NCBI RefSeq assembly: GCF_020682705.1
Contig: NZ_JAGTTN010000001.1
Coordinates: forward strand, 620,001 to 684,000
DNA from: Microbacterium allomyrinae
Lineage (GTDB): Bacteria; Actinomycetota; Actinomycetes; Actinomycetales; Microbacteriaceae
Direction: 5' to 3'
DNA length: 64,000 nt
The translations under genes and the position numbers were made by a program. The notes beneath the pieces were generated by a model. It was not told the DNA's origin. It worked only from the letters and a program-made list of their open reading frames with translations, and did not search any database. Below, in pieces: positions 42,864-51,208 of the stretch; position 1 is the stretch's first letter, and each line of letters begins with the position of its first letter.

Positions 42864-43262
42864 ATGTCCGTCACCCTCGAAGATGCCCGCCGGGTCATCG
42901 CCGCCGCCGAGAAGCGAGCCGATGAGATCGGCCAGCCCATGAACATCGCCGTCGTCGACAGCGGGGGCAATCTCGTCGCACACGTCCGGCAGGACGGCGC
43001 GTGGATCGGGAGCGTCAACATCTCGATCAACAAGGCGTGGACGTCCAAGGCCTTCGACATCCAGACGAAGGATCTCGGCGACAACGCCCAGCCGAACCAG
43101 CAGTTCTACGGCATCCATGCCACGAACGGGGGCAAGGTCGCCATCTTCGCCGGCGGCGTGCCGCTCTCGCGCGACGGCGTCGTCGTCGGCGCGGTCGGTG
43201 TCAGCGGCGGCTCGGGCGAGCAGGACCAGACCGTCGCCGAAGCCGGCGCCGACGCGTTCTGA
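42864..43262 (+). CDS. GlcG/HbpS family heme-binding-type protein
   Basis: A 132-residue protein of the GlcG/HbpS family, matching over its full length: SVTLEDARRVIAAAEKRADEIGQPMNIAVVDSGGNLVAHVRQDGAWIGSV and the C-terminal GGVPLSRDGVVVGAVGVSGGSGEQDQTVAEAGADAF. Streptomyces HbpS binds haem and senses redox stress, whereas GlcG is linked to glycolate use; the role here is unclear. ATG 42864 is preceded by AAAGGAA. It lies downstream of formaldehyde dehydrogenase on the same strand, a recurring pairing in actinobacteria by recollection only. Confidence 0.85.
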   Translation: MSVTLEDARRVIAAAEKRADEIGQPMNIAVVDSGGNLVAHVRQDGAWIGSVNISINKAWTSKAFDIQTKDLGDNAQPNQQFYGIHATNGGKVAIFAGGVPLSRDGVVVGAVGVSGGSGEQDQTVAEAGADAF

Positions 43263-43281
43263 GCGCTGCCTCTCCCGGCGA

Positions 43282-43923
43282 TCAGGCCGGGCCGCGCCAC
43301 GGACAGAGGTCGACCTTGTGTCCGTCGGCATCGGCGAGGGTCCACCACTTCGGCGCGTGACTGTCATCGGCGATCATGCCGCCGGCGGCGAGCGCCGCCT
43401 CCAGACGCTGCTCGATCACATCGCGCGGTGCGTTGACGTCGAGATGCGACTTGCCGCGCAGCGGACGATCGACCGGCTGGAACCAGATCAGCGGACCTCG
43501 CCCGTCGGCGTCCAGCAGGGTGCCCTCGGCGACCTCGTCGAACCCGGTCACCGCCTTCCAGAACGGCAGCAGGGTGTCTGGGTCCGGCGTCGAGATCGCG
43601 AGCATGAGCTCCTGCATCCGCTCGGTCTCGGCAGGGATGTCGAGCTCGCGTGCCGCCTCCGAGATCCGGGAGGCCATCGCGGCATCCTTCGCCGTCAAGC
43701 CTCCGGCCGAGTGCGTGACGAGCCGCACGCGCACCGTGGCGTAGCGGACATCGACGTCGGGATGGTGGCCTGCCGCGTCGGCGAGCTCGGCGATCGCCCC
43801 GAACAGCTGCGCGCCCGTTGCGAAGCTGCCGGTGCGAAACACCGCGAGCGCACCCGTCGCGCGCGGGCGCCAGTCCTCGACACCCGGGAACGCGCGGAAC
43901 TCCTTCGTCGTGATGGTGTCCAT
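43282..43923 (-). CDS. Pterin-4a-carbinolamine dehydratase fused to VOC domain
   Basis: A 213-residue two-domain protein. Residues about 25-95 match 4a-hydroxytetrahydrobiopterin dehydratase (PCD), with the signature AGHHPDVDVRYATVRVRLVTHSAGGLTAKDAAMA, including the paired His and downstream Asp. Residues about 105-213 are a glyoxalase/VOC-like domain (MLAISTPDPDTLLPFWKAVTGF...WWTLADADGHKVDLCPW). The ATG at 43923 was preferred because 21 upstream codons look non-coding. PCD-VOC fusions are known in actinobacteria, but their reaction is uncertain. No phenylalanine hydroxylase is in the window. Confidence 0.85.
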   Translation of the reverse strand: MDTITTKEFRAFPGVEDWRPRATGALAVFRTGSFATGAQLFGAIAELADAAGHHPDVDVRYATVRVRLVTHSAGGLTAKDAAMASRISEAARELDIPAETERMQELMLAISTPDPDTLLPFWKAVTGFDEVAEGTLLDADGRGPLIWFQPVDRPLRGKSHLDVNAPRDVIEQRLEAALAAGGMIADDSHAPKWWTLADADGHKVDLCPWRGPA

Positions 43924-43980
43924 GCACTCGACGATGCCACTGCAGCCGGTGAGCGCAACCCCCTTCCGCGCGGACGCCCG

Positions 43981-44133
43981 GCGCACTCACGAGACCTTTC
44001 TCCCCCTCTCCCCTCGCACCCGCCTTCGTGTGCCTCACCGAGACCGCTCCCTCTCACCCACTTCATGTGCTCTCACCGAGACCACATGGCCCGATCGATC
44101 ACGAGATGTGCATTCGGTGAGAGCACATGAAGT
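43981..44133. repeat. Palindromic repeat cluster, copy 1
   Basis: ACTTCATGTGCTCTCACCGA (44060-44079) has a perfect 20-base complement at 44114-44133, giving a hairpin with a 34-base loop. Upstream are two degenerate direct copies of its CTCACCGAGACC part (43981-43996 and 44024-44045). Related arms occur again at 45485-45566, on the other side of the gene at 44228-45217. Confidence 0.8.
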
Positions 44134-44227
44134 TTGACGATCCGAACGACGTGTAGGCCGGGCACGAGTCCATGGAACGAGGTCGTCGCCTCGGGCTCGA
44201 AGGCGGATGGGCGCTGGATGCCGGCGG

Positions 44228-45217
44228 TCACCGTCCCGGCAGAGTCACCCCGAACGCAGCGAGCCTCGATGCCAACGCGGCCGCCGTGCGGATGTGCGGG
44301 CTCCCGACTCGAACGAAACGCCACTGCGTCGTGCCGCGAATCCAATCCTCACGGCGCTTCTCATCGAGCATCACCTGCTCGATCGTCCGGCCTGTGCGCA
44401 TCGCCGCGTCGAGATACTTGCCGACGCCGTCGTACTCGAAGAACGTGCGTGCATCTTCGATACCGATGTCGACGCGATACTCCTCACCGCTCGGACCGCG
44501 CGCCGGCACCTGCGGCAGCAGGTGCCGGAAGCCGAGTCTTGAAAGCTGCAGACGACCGACGCTCTCGCCCGGCAGGTCAGCCCGCCCATCGGCGAAGGTG
44601 ATCGTCTCGATCGCCTGACGGATTCCGCGCTTTCCTGCCGCACGCGCGCACCGATCGAGCATCCGTTGCCTCCACTCCTCCGCGCCATCGATATCGTAGG
44701 TATCCCCGCGCATCGCAGTCTGGCGGAGGCCTGCATCCGCCACCGCGACCGCGGCCTCGGGACCGAGCGTGCGCACAAGGTCGAAGATGGTCCGCTCGGC
44801 GGTCGTGCAACGCACGCCGAAGAGCGTCGCGATATCGGCATCCGCAAGCGCCTCGGCATGTCGCCGCAGACCTGGGCGGCTTGACATGCGCTCGCGCGGA
44901 GACATGCTCATATGAACCGCGACGGGCATATGCCGGTACAGCGGGAAGTCCCAGAGCACACCGGCCGAGTCGTATGACGCTGTGCCTCCACCGTCCCTCA
45001 TCTCGCCGAGGGCAGCACTCACCTCGATGCGATGACGCGACTCTGGCCAGAGTCCACTCCACAGCTCGTCGCGCACGTAGCGGTTTCGCTGCAGCCTCCG
45101 CAGCTCGCCCGCGTCGACCGCCCTCGCGATATCTCGCGGGAGCAGCCCTGAGCCGAGCAGTTGGGCCCGAGTGCTGACGGCCTGCTGCGCCTCGATGAAC
45201 GTGATGTGACGCGACAT
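44228..45217 (-). CDS. AbiEi/DUF559-like protein with PD-(D/E)xK-type C-terminus
   Basis: A 329-residue protein. The N-terminal 60 residues (TRAQLLGSGLLPRDIARAVDAGELRRLQRNRYV) resemble the winged-helix domain of AbiEi-type antitoxins. The C-terminal part (VDIGIEDARTFFEYDGVGKYLDAAM...EKRREDWIRGTTQWRFVRV) resembles DUF559/Vsr-type nuclease folds, with acidic residues and a Lys/Arg-rich helix in the right order. Such proteins are common singletons in actinobacteria and are often labelled type IV toxin-antitoxin AbiEi family, but no AbiEii-type toxin is adjacent. The frame stays open well upstream, so ATG 45217 or 45238 is only a best guess. Repeats of one family flank it on both sides. Confidence 0.65.
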   Translation of the reverse strand: MSRHITFIEAQQAVSTRAQLLGSGLLPRDIARAVDAGELRRLQRNRYVRDELWSGLWPESRHRIEVSAALGEMRDGGGTASYDSAGVLWDFPLYRHMPVAVHMSMSPRERMSSRPGLRRHAEALADADIATLFGVRCTTAERTIFDLVRTLGPEAAVAVADAGLRQTAMRGDTYDIDGAEEWRQRMLDRCARAAGKRGIRQAIETITFADGRADLPGESVGRLQLSRLGFRHLLPQVPARGPSGEEYRVDIGIEDARTFFEYDGVGKYLDAAMRTGRTIEQVMLDEKRREDWIRGTTQWRFVRVGSPHIRTAAALASRLAAFGVTLPGR

Positions 45218-45698
45218 GCATGCCAGCGTCGCGGACATGTGCGCTCGGCACCGAGCTGTCGGGGCGATCTGGGGAGAGCCACGCGATTCGGCAGTTCCCG
45301 CCGACCCGTGGAGGAGCGGATGACTCGACGGGAACCGTGCGACGGAGATGCGCACCCGTCCACATCCGTACCCCGCCCGTCCCGCCACCGAACAGGTAGT
45401 CACCGCGACCGCATGCAGATACGGATGCGGATGCAAGTACGGGGCCGGGCTCCAGGGGCTCGCGCGCGACCACGAGCCACGCACGTTCGCTTCATGTGCT
45501 GTCGTCGAGAACACGCGATCGGCGCGCATACAACGTGTTCGTTCGGTGAGTGCGCATGAAGTGAACAGGCTTGAGAACAGGAAGGTGCGTGAGTGCCACG
45601 AAGCCCCCACGAGCACGGCGGCTCGCACAACTCGGGCTTGGACCGCGCAGGGCGGTTCGCTCGGTGCGTCGCGAACGGCGGATGTCGCGGTGGCGGCG
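45218..45698. other. Gene-poor stretch with repeat copy 2
   Basis: About 480 bases with no convincing gene on either strand. It contains the second palindromic repeat (45485-45566) and, at 45699-45704, the TAGCCT -10 of the YqaJ gene. Several open frames cross it, but their residue composition looks like chance. Confidence 0.6.
45485..45566. repeat. Palindromic repeat cluster, copy 2
   Basis: Left arm 45485-45515 (GTTCGCTTCATGTGCTGTCG...) and right arm 45534-45566 pair imperfectly over about 30 bases around an 18-base loop. The arms share CTTCATG-GC--TC--CGA with copy 1 at 43981-44133. Confidence 0.75.
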
Positions 45699-45710
45699 TA
45701 GCCTCGAAGG

Positions 45711-46430
45711 GTGATCCTCGAACCCGCGACAGCCCGCTCGTCGGAGTTCGCGACGCGGGCGCCGGAGCTGGCAGCACGGGTGGTCGCGGACTCCCGCGAC
45801 CGGGTGGCCTGGGTGCGCGCGCGCTCGCGCGGGATCACCGCGACGGATGTCGCGACGCTGACCTCGGAGCGCTCGATCGCGCGTGCGGCGGACGCCAAGC
45901 TGATGGGCTCGGGCTTCTCGGGCAACGCCTTCACGGCGCACGGGCGAGCCCGCGAGCCCGAGATCGCCGCGTGGGTGGCCGCCACCCACGGCATCCAGCC
46001 CTCGTCCGCCCTCTTCCACGCCGTGGTCGAGAAGCGCCATCTCGCCACCCCGGACGGGATCGCCGTGGACACGGCCGGACGCGTCACGCTCGCCGAGATC
46101 AAGACGACGAACAAGGCATGGCGCAGCGTCCCGCGCACGTACCTCCGGCAGGTGTGGTGGCAGCAGCACGTGCTCGGCGCGGAGCGCACGCTCGTCGCAT
46201 GGGAGCAGCACGACGATTTCGTCCCCATCGGCGACGAGCCCCGATGCGTGTGGATCGACCGCGACCAGACCGAGATCGACAAGCTCGTGCATCTCGCGAC
46301 CGCGCTCATCGACGAGCTGTACCGTCGCACCACCGGGCGTGAGGTCCCGCCTCGCACGGACGAGCGGATGCCGCAGCCTCCGGCATCCCGTCAGCCTTAT
46401 CGCGCCCTCGCCCTCGCCCTCGCCGACTGA
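45711..46430 (+). CDS. YqaJ-type viral recombinase exonuclease
   Basis: A 239-residue protein of the YqaJ/lambda-exonuclease family. Fold motifs occur in order: RSRGITATDVATL, a Gly-rich stretch with ARAREPEIAAWV-type sequence (HGRAREPEIAAWV), LATPDGIAVD with the metal-binding Asp, and LAEIKTTNK with the E-x-K pair. Phage versions chew double-stranded DNA for recombination with a single-strand annealing partner, but none is encoded here. A TAGCCT -10 lies six bases before the GTG start, so the mRNA is probably leaderless. It is likely a chromosomal housekeeping or defence relic rather than an active phage gene. Confidence 0.82.
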   Translation: MILEPATARSSEFATRAPELAARVVADSRDRVAWVRARSRGITATDVATLTSERSIARAADAKLMGSGFSGNAFTAHGRAREPEIAAWVAATHGIQPSSALFHAVVEKRHLATPDGIAVDTAGRVTLAEIKTTNKAWRSVPRTYLRQVWWQQHVLGAERTLVAWEQHDDFVPIGDEPRCVWIDRDQTEIDKLVHLATALIDELYRRTTGREVPPRTDERMPQPPASRQPYRALALALAD

Positions 46431-46502
46431 CGTCACGTGCGCGCCGCCTCGGGGCGAGGCATGCGTCCGCATGCCCGCTCGCGGAGTGAACCCCCGGGAA
46501 TA

Positions 46503-46564
46503 GTTGACGCATGTCAACCATTAGGTATATAGTTGACTCCGCTCAACTGTTGACCTTCGTCAAC
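46503..46564 (+). promoter_or_regulatory. Promoter with three adjacent GTTGAC palindromes
   Basis: Perfect GTTGAC-N4-GTCAAC palindromes lie at 46503-46518 and 46549-46564. AGTTGA-N6-TCAACT is between them at 46531-46548. TTGACG (46504-46509) and TATATA/TATAGT (46526-46533) form a strong promoter inside the first two sites. The MarR protein encoded two genes on is the likely ligand-responsive repressor. Confidence 0.75.
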
Positions 46565-46617
46565 CACTTTCTCTCGCGCCACCGTCGCCGCGCCCTCCTG
46601 AATCCTTAAGGACACAC

Positions 46618-48369
46618 ATGGCCAGGTCCACTGCGGCGAAGCCCGTCGCCACCCCCGAACAACAGCTTCAGCACCGTCGCGTGCTGCGCGCGCTCAGCGG
46701 CCTCCTGCTCGGCATGTTCGTCTCGATGCTCGCGTCGACCGTCGTCTCGACCTCGCTGCCCGTCATCGTCCACGACCTCGACGGCGACCAGGCTGCCTTC
46801 ACATGGGTCATCACCGCGACCCTGCTCACCACCGCGATCTCCACCCCGATCTGGGGCAAGCTCGCGGACCTGTTCAACCGCAAGCTGCTCATCCAGCTCG
46901 CGATCGTGATCTTCGTGCTCGCCACCGCGGCCGCCGGCTTCTCGCAGAGCCCGGAGATGCTCATCGCCTTCCGCGCTGTGCAGGGCATCGGCGCGGGCGG
47001 TCTCGCCGCCCTCAGCCAGGTCATCATGGCCGACATCATCAGCCCGCGAGAGCGCGGCCGGTACATGGGCCTGTTCGGTGCGGTCATGGCCGTCGCCACG
47101 GTCGGCGGGCCCCTCCTCGGCGGCGTCATCACCGACGCGCTGGGCTGGCGCTGGAACTTCTTCGTCGCGATCCCCGTCGCCGTCGTCGCGCTGATCATCA
47201 TGCAGCGGACGCTGCATCTGCCGGCACGCCCGAAGCAGAAGGCACGCATCGACTACCTCGGAATCGTCCTGCTTTCGGTGTCGGTGTCGCTCCTGCTGAT
47301 CTGGGTCAGCCTCGCCGGCAGCTCCTTCGACTGGTGGAGCCTCGAGACGATCCTCATGGTCGGCGGCGCACTGCTGGGCATCGTGCTGTTCGTCATCACC
47401 GAGCTGCGCTCGAAGGAGCCGCTCGTCCCCCTCACGATGTTCAAGAACCGCACGTTCACCCTTGCGGTGATCGCCTCGATCGCCACCGGCATCGCGATGT
47501 TCGGCACCTCGGTGTTCCTCAGCCAGTACATGCAGATGGCCCGCGGCGCGACCCCGACCGAAGCCGGCATCATGACGATCCCGATGATCGGCGGGCTGCT
47601 GCTCTCGTCCATCGTCATCGGCGGTCTGATCACGCGCTACGGGCGTTGGAAGCCGTTCCTCATCCTGGGCGGCGTGCTGCTCATCGCCGGCTCCGTCATG
47701 CTGTCGACGATCCACTACGACACCAACTTCGCGCTGGTCTCGCTCTACATGTTCCTGCTCGGCGCGGGCGTCGGCATGACCATGCAGAACCTCGTCCTCA
47801 TCGTGCAGAACACCGCGAAGCCGTCCGAGATGGGCGTCGCGAGCTCGGGAGTCACCTTCTTCCGCAGCCTCGGCGGCACGATCGGAGTATCCGTCATGGG
47901 CGCCGCCCTCGCGACCTCCGCAACGAACCTGTTCGTGGATCGCCAGGCCGACATCGCAGCAGCACTCGCCGCGCTCGGCGAAAAGGGCGCCGCACTGGGC
48001 GCACAGCTGCAGTCCGGCACGCTTCCGCAGGTGTCGACCCTCCCGGACGGCATCCGCGTGATCATCGAGGACATCTACGCGCAGGCCATCGCGCAGTCGT
48101 TCCTGATCGCGGTGCCCGTCGCCGTGATCAGCCTCATCGCGATCATCTTCCTGCCGAACGTGCCGCTCACCCGCATGACCACGAGCGAGCGCGTCGCCGC
48201 GAGCGAGGCCGACTTCGCGACGGTCTCGACCGCCGAGGGCATGAGCGCCCTGTCGGCGACCGGGACGGTGCCGACGGCGCTCGACGAGCGGGCCGACGAG
48301 GCTGGCCCCCGCCTGTCAGAGGCTCCGCTCGACGAGCGGGCCGACGAGGCATCCGTCACTCGGCGCTAA
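46618..48369 (+). CDS. MFS multidrug transporter, DHA2/EmrB family
   Basis: A 583-residue drug:proton antiporter with 14 predicted helices. The family motifs WVITATLLTTAISTPIWGKLADLFNRK (motif A) and GIGAGGLAALSQVIMADIISPRERGRYMGL are clear. The last 60 residues are hydrophilic and contain a duplicated LDERADEA stretch from a direct DNA repeat (48279-48302 and 48327-48350). The TAA stop overlaps the MarR ATG by one base, so the two are coupled. Three palindromes upstream (46503-46564) point to control by that MarR. Confidence 0.9.
   Translation: MARSTAAKPVATPEQQLQHRRVLRALSGLLLGMFVSMLASTVVSTSLPVIVHDLDGDQAAFTWVITATLLTTAISTPIWGKLADLFNRKLLIQLAIVIFVLATAAAGFSQSPEMLIAFRAVQGIGAGGLAALSQVIMADIISPRERGRYMGLFGAVMAVATVGGPLLGGVITDALGWRWNFFVAIPVAVVALIIMQRTLHLPARPKQKARIDYLGIVLLSVSVSLLLIWVSLAGSSFDWWSLETILMVGGALLGIVLFVITELRSKEPLVPLTMFKNRTFTLAVIASIATGIAMFGTSVFLSQYMQMARGATPTEAGIMTIPMIGGLLLSSIVIGGLITRYGRWKPFLILGGVLLIAGSVMLSTIHYDTNFALVSLYMFLLGAGVGMTMQNLVLIVQNTAKPSEMGVASSGVTFFRSLGGTIGVSVMGAALATSATNLFVDRQADIAAALAALGEKGAALGAQLQSGTLPQVSTLPDGIRVIIEDIYAQAIAQSFLIAVPVAVISLIAIIFLPNVPLTRMTTSERVAASEADFATVSTAEGMSALSATGTVPTALDERADEAGPRLSEAPLDERADEASVTRR
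48279..48350 (+). repeat. Direct 24-base repeat at the 3' end of the MFS gene
   Basis: The same 24 bases, starting GCTCGACGAGCGG, occur at 48279-48302 and 48327-48350, with 24 different bases between them. They encode repeated LDERADEA in the C-terminal tail, outside the membrane core. Confidence 0.75.
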
Positions 48370-48845
48370 TGTCGATCACGATGATCTCCGACGACACCCG
48401 AGAGGCGCGCACCGAGGCGGTGCGCGCCCTCGAGTCGGAGTTCGGCGAACTGATCAACCGCTTCCGGCGGATCATCACCGAGAACGCCAACCGTGTGAGC
48501 CCGGGCATGCTGCCCGGCGCCTACAAGGTGTTCACGACGATCGTCCGCCGCGAGCGGGTCACCCTGTCGGCGCTCGCCGAGACGCTGATGTCCGACAAGG
48601 GTCAGATCAGCCGCACGGTCCGCGAGCTCGAGCAGCTGGGTCTCATCGAGCGCACGCCCGATCCCGAAGACGGTCGATCCAGCCTGCTGTCGCCGACGCC
48701 GCTGGGCCTGGAGCGGCTCACCCAGGCGCGCATGCCGCAGGAGGATGCGCTGCTGCGAGCCCTCGAGGAATGGCCGGTCGACGACATCCGCAATCTCTCG
48801 CGTCTGCTGCACGCACTGACGGCGGGCGTGGCGCCGATCGACTGA
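48369..48845 (+). CDS. MarR family transcriptional regulator
   Basis: A 158-residue MarR-type winged-helix regulator with the recognition region RVTLSALAETLMSDKGQISRTVRELEQLGLIERTPDPEDGRSSLLSPTPLG. It is co-translated with the transporter it probably represses; the ATG overlaps the MFS stop as TAATG. A second Met at 48381 is possible. The three GTTGAC-type palindromes upstream of the transporter are the likely operators, with drug or phenolic ligands relieving repression, as is typical for the family. Confidence 0.9.
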   Translation: MSITMISDDTREARTEAVRALESEFGELINRFRRIITENANRVSPGMLPGAYKVFTTIVRRERVTLSALAETLMSDKGQISRTVRELEQLGLIERTPDPEDGRSSLLSPTPLGLERLTQARMPQEDALLRALEEWPVDDIRNLSRLLHALTAGVAPID

Positions 48846-48870
48846 CACCAGCGCCACCGCTGATCGCCGT

Positions 48871-49167
48871 TCAGAGCACGATGTAGTCGTACTCCTGGAA
48901 TTGCGCGACCTCGCGCGTCCATCGCTCCGCGACGAAGGCCACGTGAACCGGGTGCTCGTCGTATGCCCGATAAGCGGATTCGTCGACGAACGCCATCGAG
49001 AAGCGGTGGGTGAGATCGCTCTTCGCGCTCACCTGGCGCGCGATCTCGAAATCCGCCACCCCGGGGATGCCGCCGAGAGCGGTACGCGCGTCCGCGAAGA
49101 ACTTCTGCTCTGCTGCGGATCCCGGGGCGTGGATCAGACGGAAGACGACGGTGTGCTGGATCGGCAT
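48871..49167 (-). CDS. Dabb domain (stress-responsive A/B barrel) protein
   Basis: A 98-residue small protein of the Dabb family, which forms dimeric alpha-beta barrels. It shows the MPIQHTVVFRLI start, GIPGVADFEIARQVSAKSDLTHRFSMAFVDESAYRAYDEHPVHVAFV core and a VLxxxD-free C-terminus. GAGGAA precedes the ATG. It ends the catabolic unit that begins with the isomerases upstream, eight bases after their stop, so it probably assists that pathway. Its exact activity is unknown. Confidence 0.88.
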   Translation of the reverse strand: MPIQHTVVFRLIHAPGSAAEQKFFADARTALGGIPGVADFEIARQVSAKSDLTHRFSMAFVDESAYRAYDEHPVHVAFVAERWTREVAQFQEYDYIVL

Positions 49168-49175
49168 GCTGTTCC

Positions 49176-50183
49176 TCACTGGTTGCCGAACGCCGCGTCG
49201 AAGGGTGCGTCGGGCGCCTTCCACAGCAGCGAGCGGATGAAATCGATCGCCTCGGCGGCACCGTGCAGGCGGCTCATCCCGGCATCCTCCCACTCCACCG
49301 AGATCGGACCGGTGTAGCCGATCGCGTCCAGAGCCCGGAACGAGTCCTCCCAGGGCACGTCGCCGTGCCCGGTGGAGACGAAGTCCCATCCGCGACGCGG
49401 ATCGCCCCATTGCAGATGGGAGCCCAGCACGCCCGCGCGACCGTTGCGCGGGCGCAATCGGGTGTCCTTGCAGTCGACGTGGTAGATGCGGTCCCGGAAG
49501 TCCCAGATGAAGCCCACCGGGTCTATGTTCTGCCACATCATGTGCGACGGGTCCCAGTTGAATCCGAACGCCTCGCGGTGCCCGATCGCCTCCAGCGTGC
49601 GCACCGAGGTCCAGTAGTCGTAGGCGATCTCGCCCGGATGCACCTCATGTGCGAATCGCACACCCTCGGCATCGAAGACGTCGAGGATCGGATTCCAGCG
49701 TGCGGCGAAGTCGTCGAAACCCCGCTCGATCACCGATGCGGGAACCGGGGGGAACATCGCCACGTACGGCCAGATCGACGAACCCGTGAAGCCGACCACG
49801 GTGTCGACGCCGAGCTTGCGCGCCACGCGCGCCGAGCGCTTCATGTCCTCCGCGGCCCGCTGCCGCACCCCTTCGGCGTCGCCGTCACCCCACACGTAGT
49901 CCCGCAGGATCGCCTGGTGGCGGAAGTCGATCGGCGCATCGCACACCGCTTGTCCGGCGAGATGGTGAGAGATCGCGAACACCCGCAGGCCGTGGCGGTT
50001 GAGGATCTCGCGTCGCGAAGCGACATAGTCGTCATCCTCGTCGGCGCGCTTCACATCGAGGTGGTCGCCGGAAGCCGCGATCTCGAGCCCGTCGTATCCC
50101 CAGGACGCCGCCAGCCGGGCGACCTCCTCGAAAGGCAGATCCGCCCACTGACCGGTGAACAACGTGACCGGGTGCTCGGCCAT
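49176..50183 (-). CDS. Sugar phosphate isomerase/epimerase (TIM barrel) 1
   Basis: A 335-residue xylose-isomerase-like TIM barrel. Divalent metal ligands appear in order: [36 protein letters not shown] and [13 protein letters not shown]. It starts [43 protein letters not shown] precedes the ATG. Members isomerise, epimerise or dehydrate sugars and keto-sugars. The gene lies with a second TIM-barrel protein, a Gfo/Idh dehydrogenase and a CUT2 transporter, so a role in a sugar or inositol-like route is likely. The substrate is unknown. Confidence 0.87.
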   Translation of the reverse strand: MAEHPVTLFTGQWADLPFEEVARLAASWGYDGLEIAASGDHLDVKRADEDDDYVASRREILNRHGLRVFAISHHLAGQAVCDAPIDFRHQAILRDYVWGDGDAEGVRQRAAEDMKRSARVARKLGVDTVVGFTGSSIWPYVAMFPPVPASVIERGFDDFAARWNPILDVFDAEGVRFAHEVHPGEIAYDYWTSVRTLEAIGHREAFGFNWDPSHMMWQNIDPVGFIWDFRDRIYHVDCKDTRLRPRNGRAGVLGSHLQWGDPRRGWDFVSTGHGDVPWEDSFRALDAIGYTGPISVEWEDAGMSRLHGAAEAIDFIRSLLWKAPDAPFDAAFGNQ

Positions 50184-50227
50184 GCGATCTTCTCCTCGTA
50201 TGTCGTCTTCGGGGTCTGGCTGCGCAG

Positions 50228-51085
50228 TCAGCGCGCGGACTGCAGGTCGTTCAGATAGGCCAACGACCGCTCTGCGAGTGCATCCTGCGACTCCGCGAGC
50301 GGGCGCCACACCGAGGCGGCCACGGCGATCGTGGCGTTCTCGCCCGTGAAGCTCTCAAGTCCCAGCACTCCTTCGTAGCGCGCATCGTCCAGAGCGTCGA
50401 GCACCCCAGGCCAATCGGTGTGATCGTCGCCCACGGCACCGCGGTCGCTGCCGCACACCTGAACGTGGGCGATTCGCCCGGCGGCCGCACGGATCGCGGC
50501 ATCCGGTCTCTTCTCCTCGATGTTGAGGTGGTACGTGTCGAGCGCGAGACCGAGGCCCGGACCGAGCAGCGGCCCGAGCGCGTCGAGCGCCTGGTCGACC
50601 GTGTTGAGAACGCTGGTCTCATAGCGATTGAGCGGTTCGATCGCGAGGGTGAGTCCCGCTTCGGCGGCCTCGTCCACAAGAGGCCGGAGGTTGCGGCGCA
50701 GCCGTGCGACGACTTCGGTGCGCTCCTCCGGCGTCATGCGCCACGTCACCCCGGTCGGTGCATAGAAGGGCCCGGCCACGACCGAAGCGCCCACCCGGAG
50801 CGCCGCGGCCATGCAGGTTCGCAGGTACGCCTGGGTGGCCGGGACGTTGCCGGCACGCTCGAGCAGCGATCGCCCCGGTCCCATCGCGCCCACGACGATC
50901 GGGGCGAGCGCGAGCGCCTCGAGCAGGTCATTCGTGCGGGCTGGATCCCAGTCCCCTGCGCGCTCCAGCGGAAGCTCGATCGCGCCGAACCCCAACTCCG
51001 CGATGCGGGGGGCGAGCGTGGCGAGCGACTCATCGGTCAGGGGCGAGGTCCACACCCAGGTGTTCACACCGATCGTGCGCAGCAT
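50228..51085 (-). CDS. Sugar phosphate isomerase/epimerase (TIM barrel) 2
   Basis: A 285-residue protein of the same AP-endonuclease-2-like TIM-barrel superfamily, closer to the D-tagatose/psicose epimerase-like members. Metal-ligand segments are [37 protein letters not shown] and [15 protein letters not shown] 51085 is preceded by a strong GAGGAGG; another in-frame start lies 12 bases upstream. It is upstream of isomerase 1 on the same strand. The differing lengths suggest two different steps, not duplicates. Confidence 0.86.
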   Translation of the reverse strand: MLRTIGVNTWVWTSPLTDESLATLAPRIAELGFGAIELPLERAGDWDPARTNDLLEALALAPIVVGAMGPGRSLLERAGNVPATQAYLRTCMAAALRVGASVVAGPFYAPTGVTWRMTPEERTEVVARLRRNLRPLVDEAAEAGLTLAIEPLNRYETSVLNTVDQALDALGPLLGPGLGLALDTYHLNIEEKRPDAAIRAAAGRIAHVQVCGSDRGAVGDDHTDWPGVLDALDDARYEGVLGLESFTGENATIAVAASVWRPLAESQDALAERSLAYLNDLQSAR

Positions 51086-51208
51086 GCTCCTCCTCATCGT
51101 CGTTCGGCTGCTCGAGCGGGACCGTGTCCCGCTTCCTGCCGTCCCGAAGACCCGGAAAGCGGTGTCATCGGGACATGCGCGGCAGGAAGTGGGACAGGTC
51201 AGCGCGAC

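Noticed and set aside
45348..45701. 117-codon frame upstream of the YqaJ gene
   Set aside because: It runs through the palindromic repeat, has no recognisable domain, and its composition resembles noise.
44228..46357. 709-residue version of the AbiEi/DUF559 gene
   Set aside because: The upstream extension crosses the repeat element and the YqaJ gene antisense; only the last 329 residues look like a protein family.
43981..46430. Insertion sequence or prophage
   Set aside because: No transposase, integrase or structural phage gene is present; only repeats and one YqaJ exonuclease.
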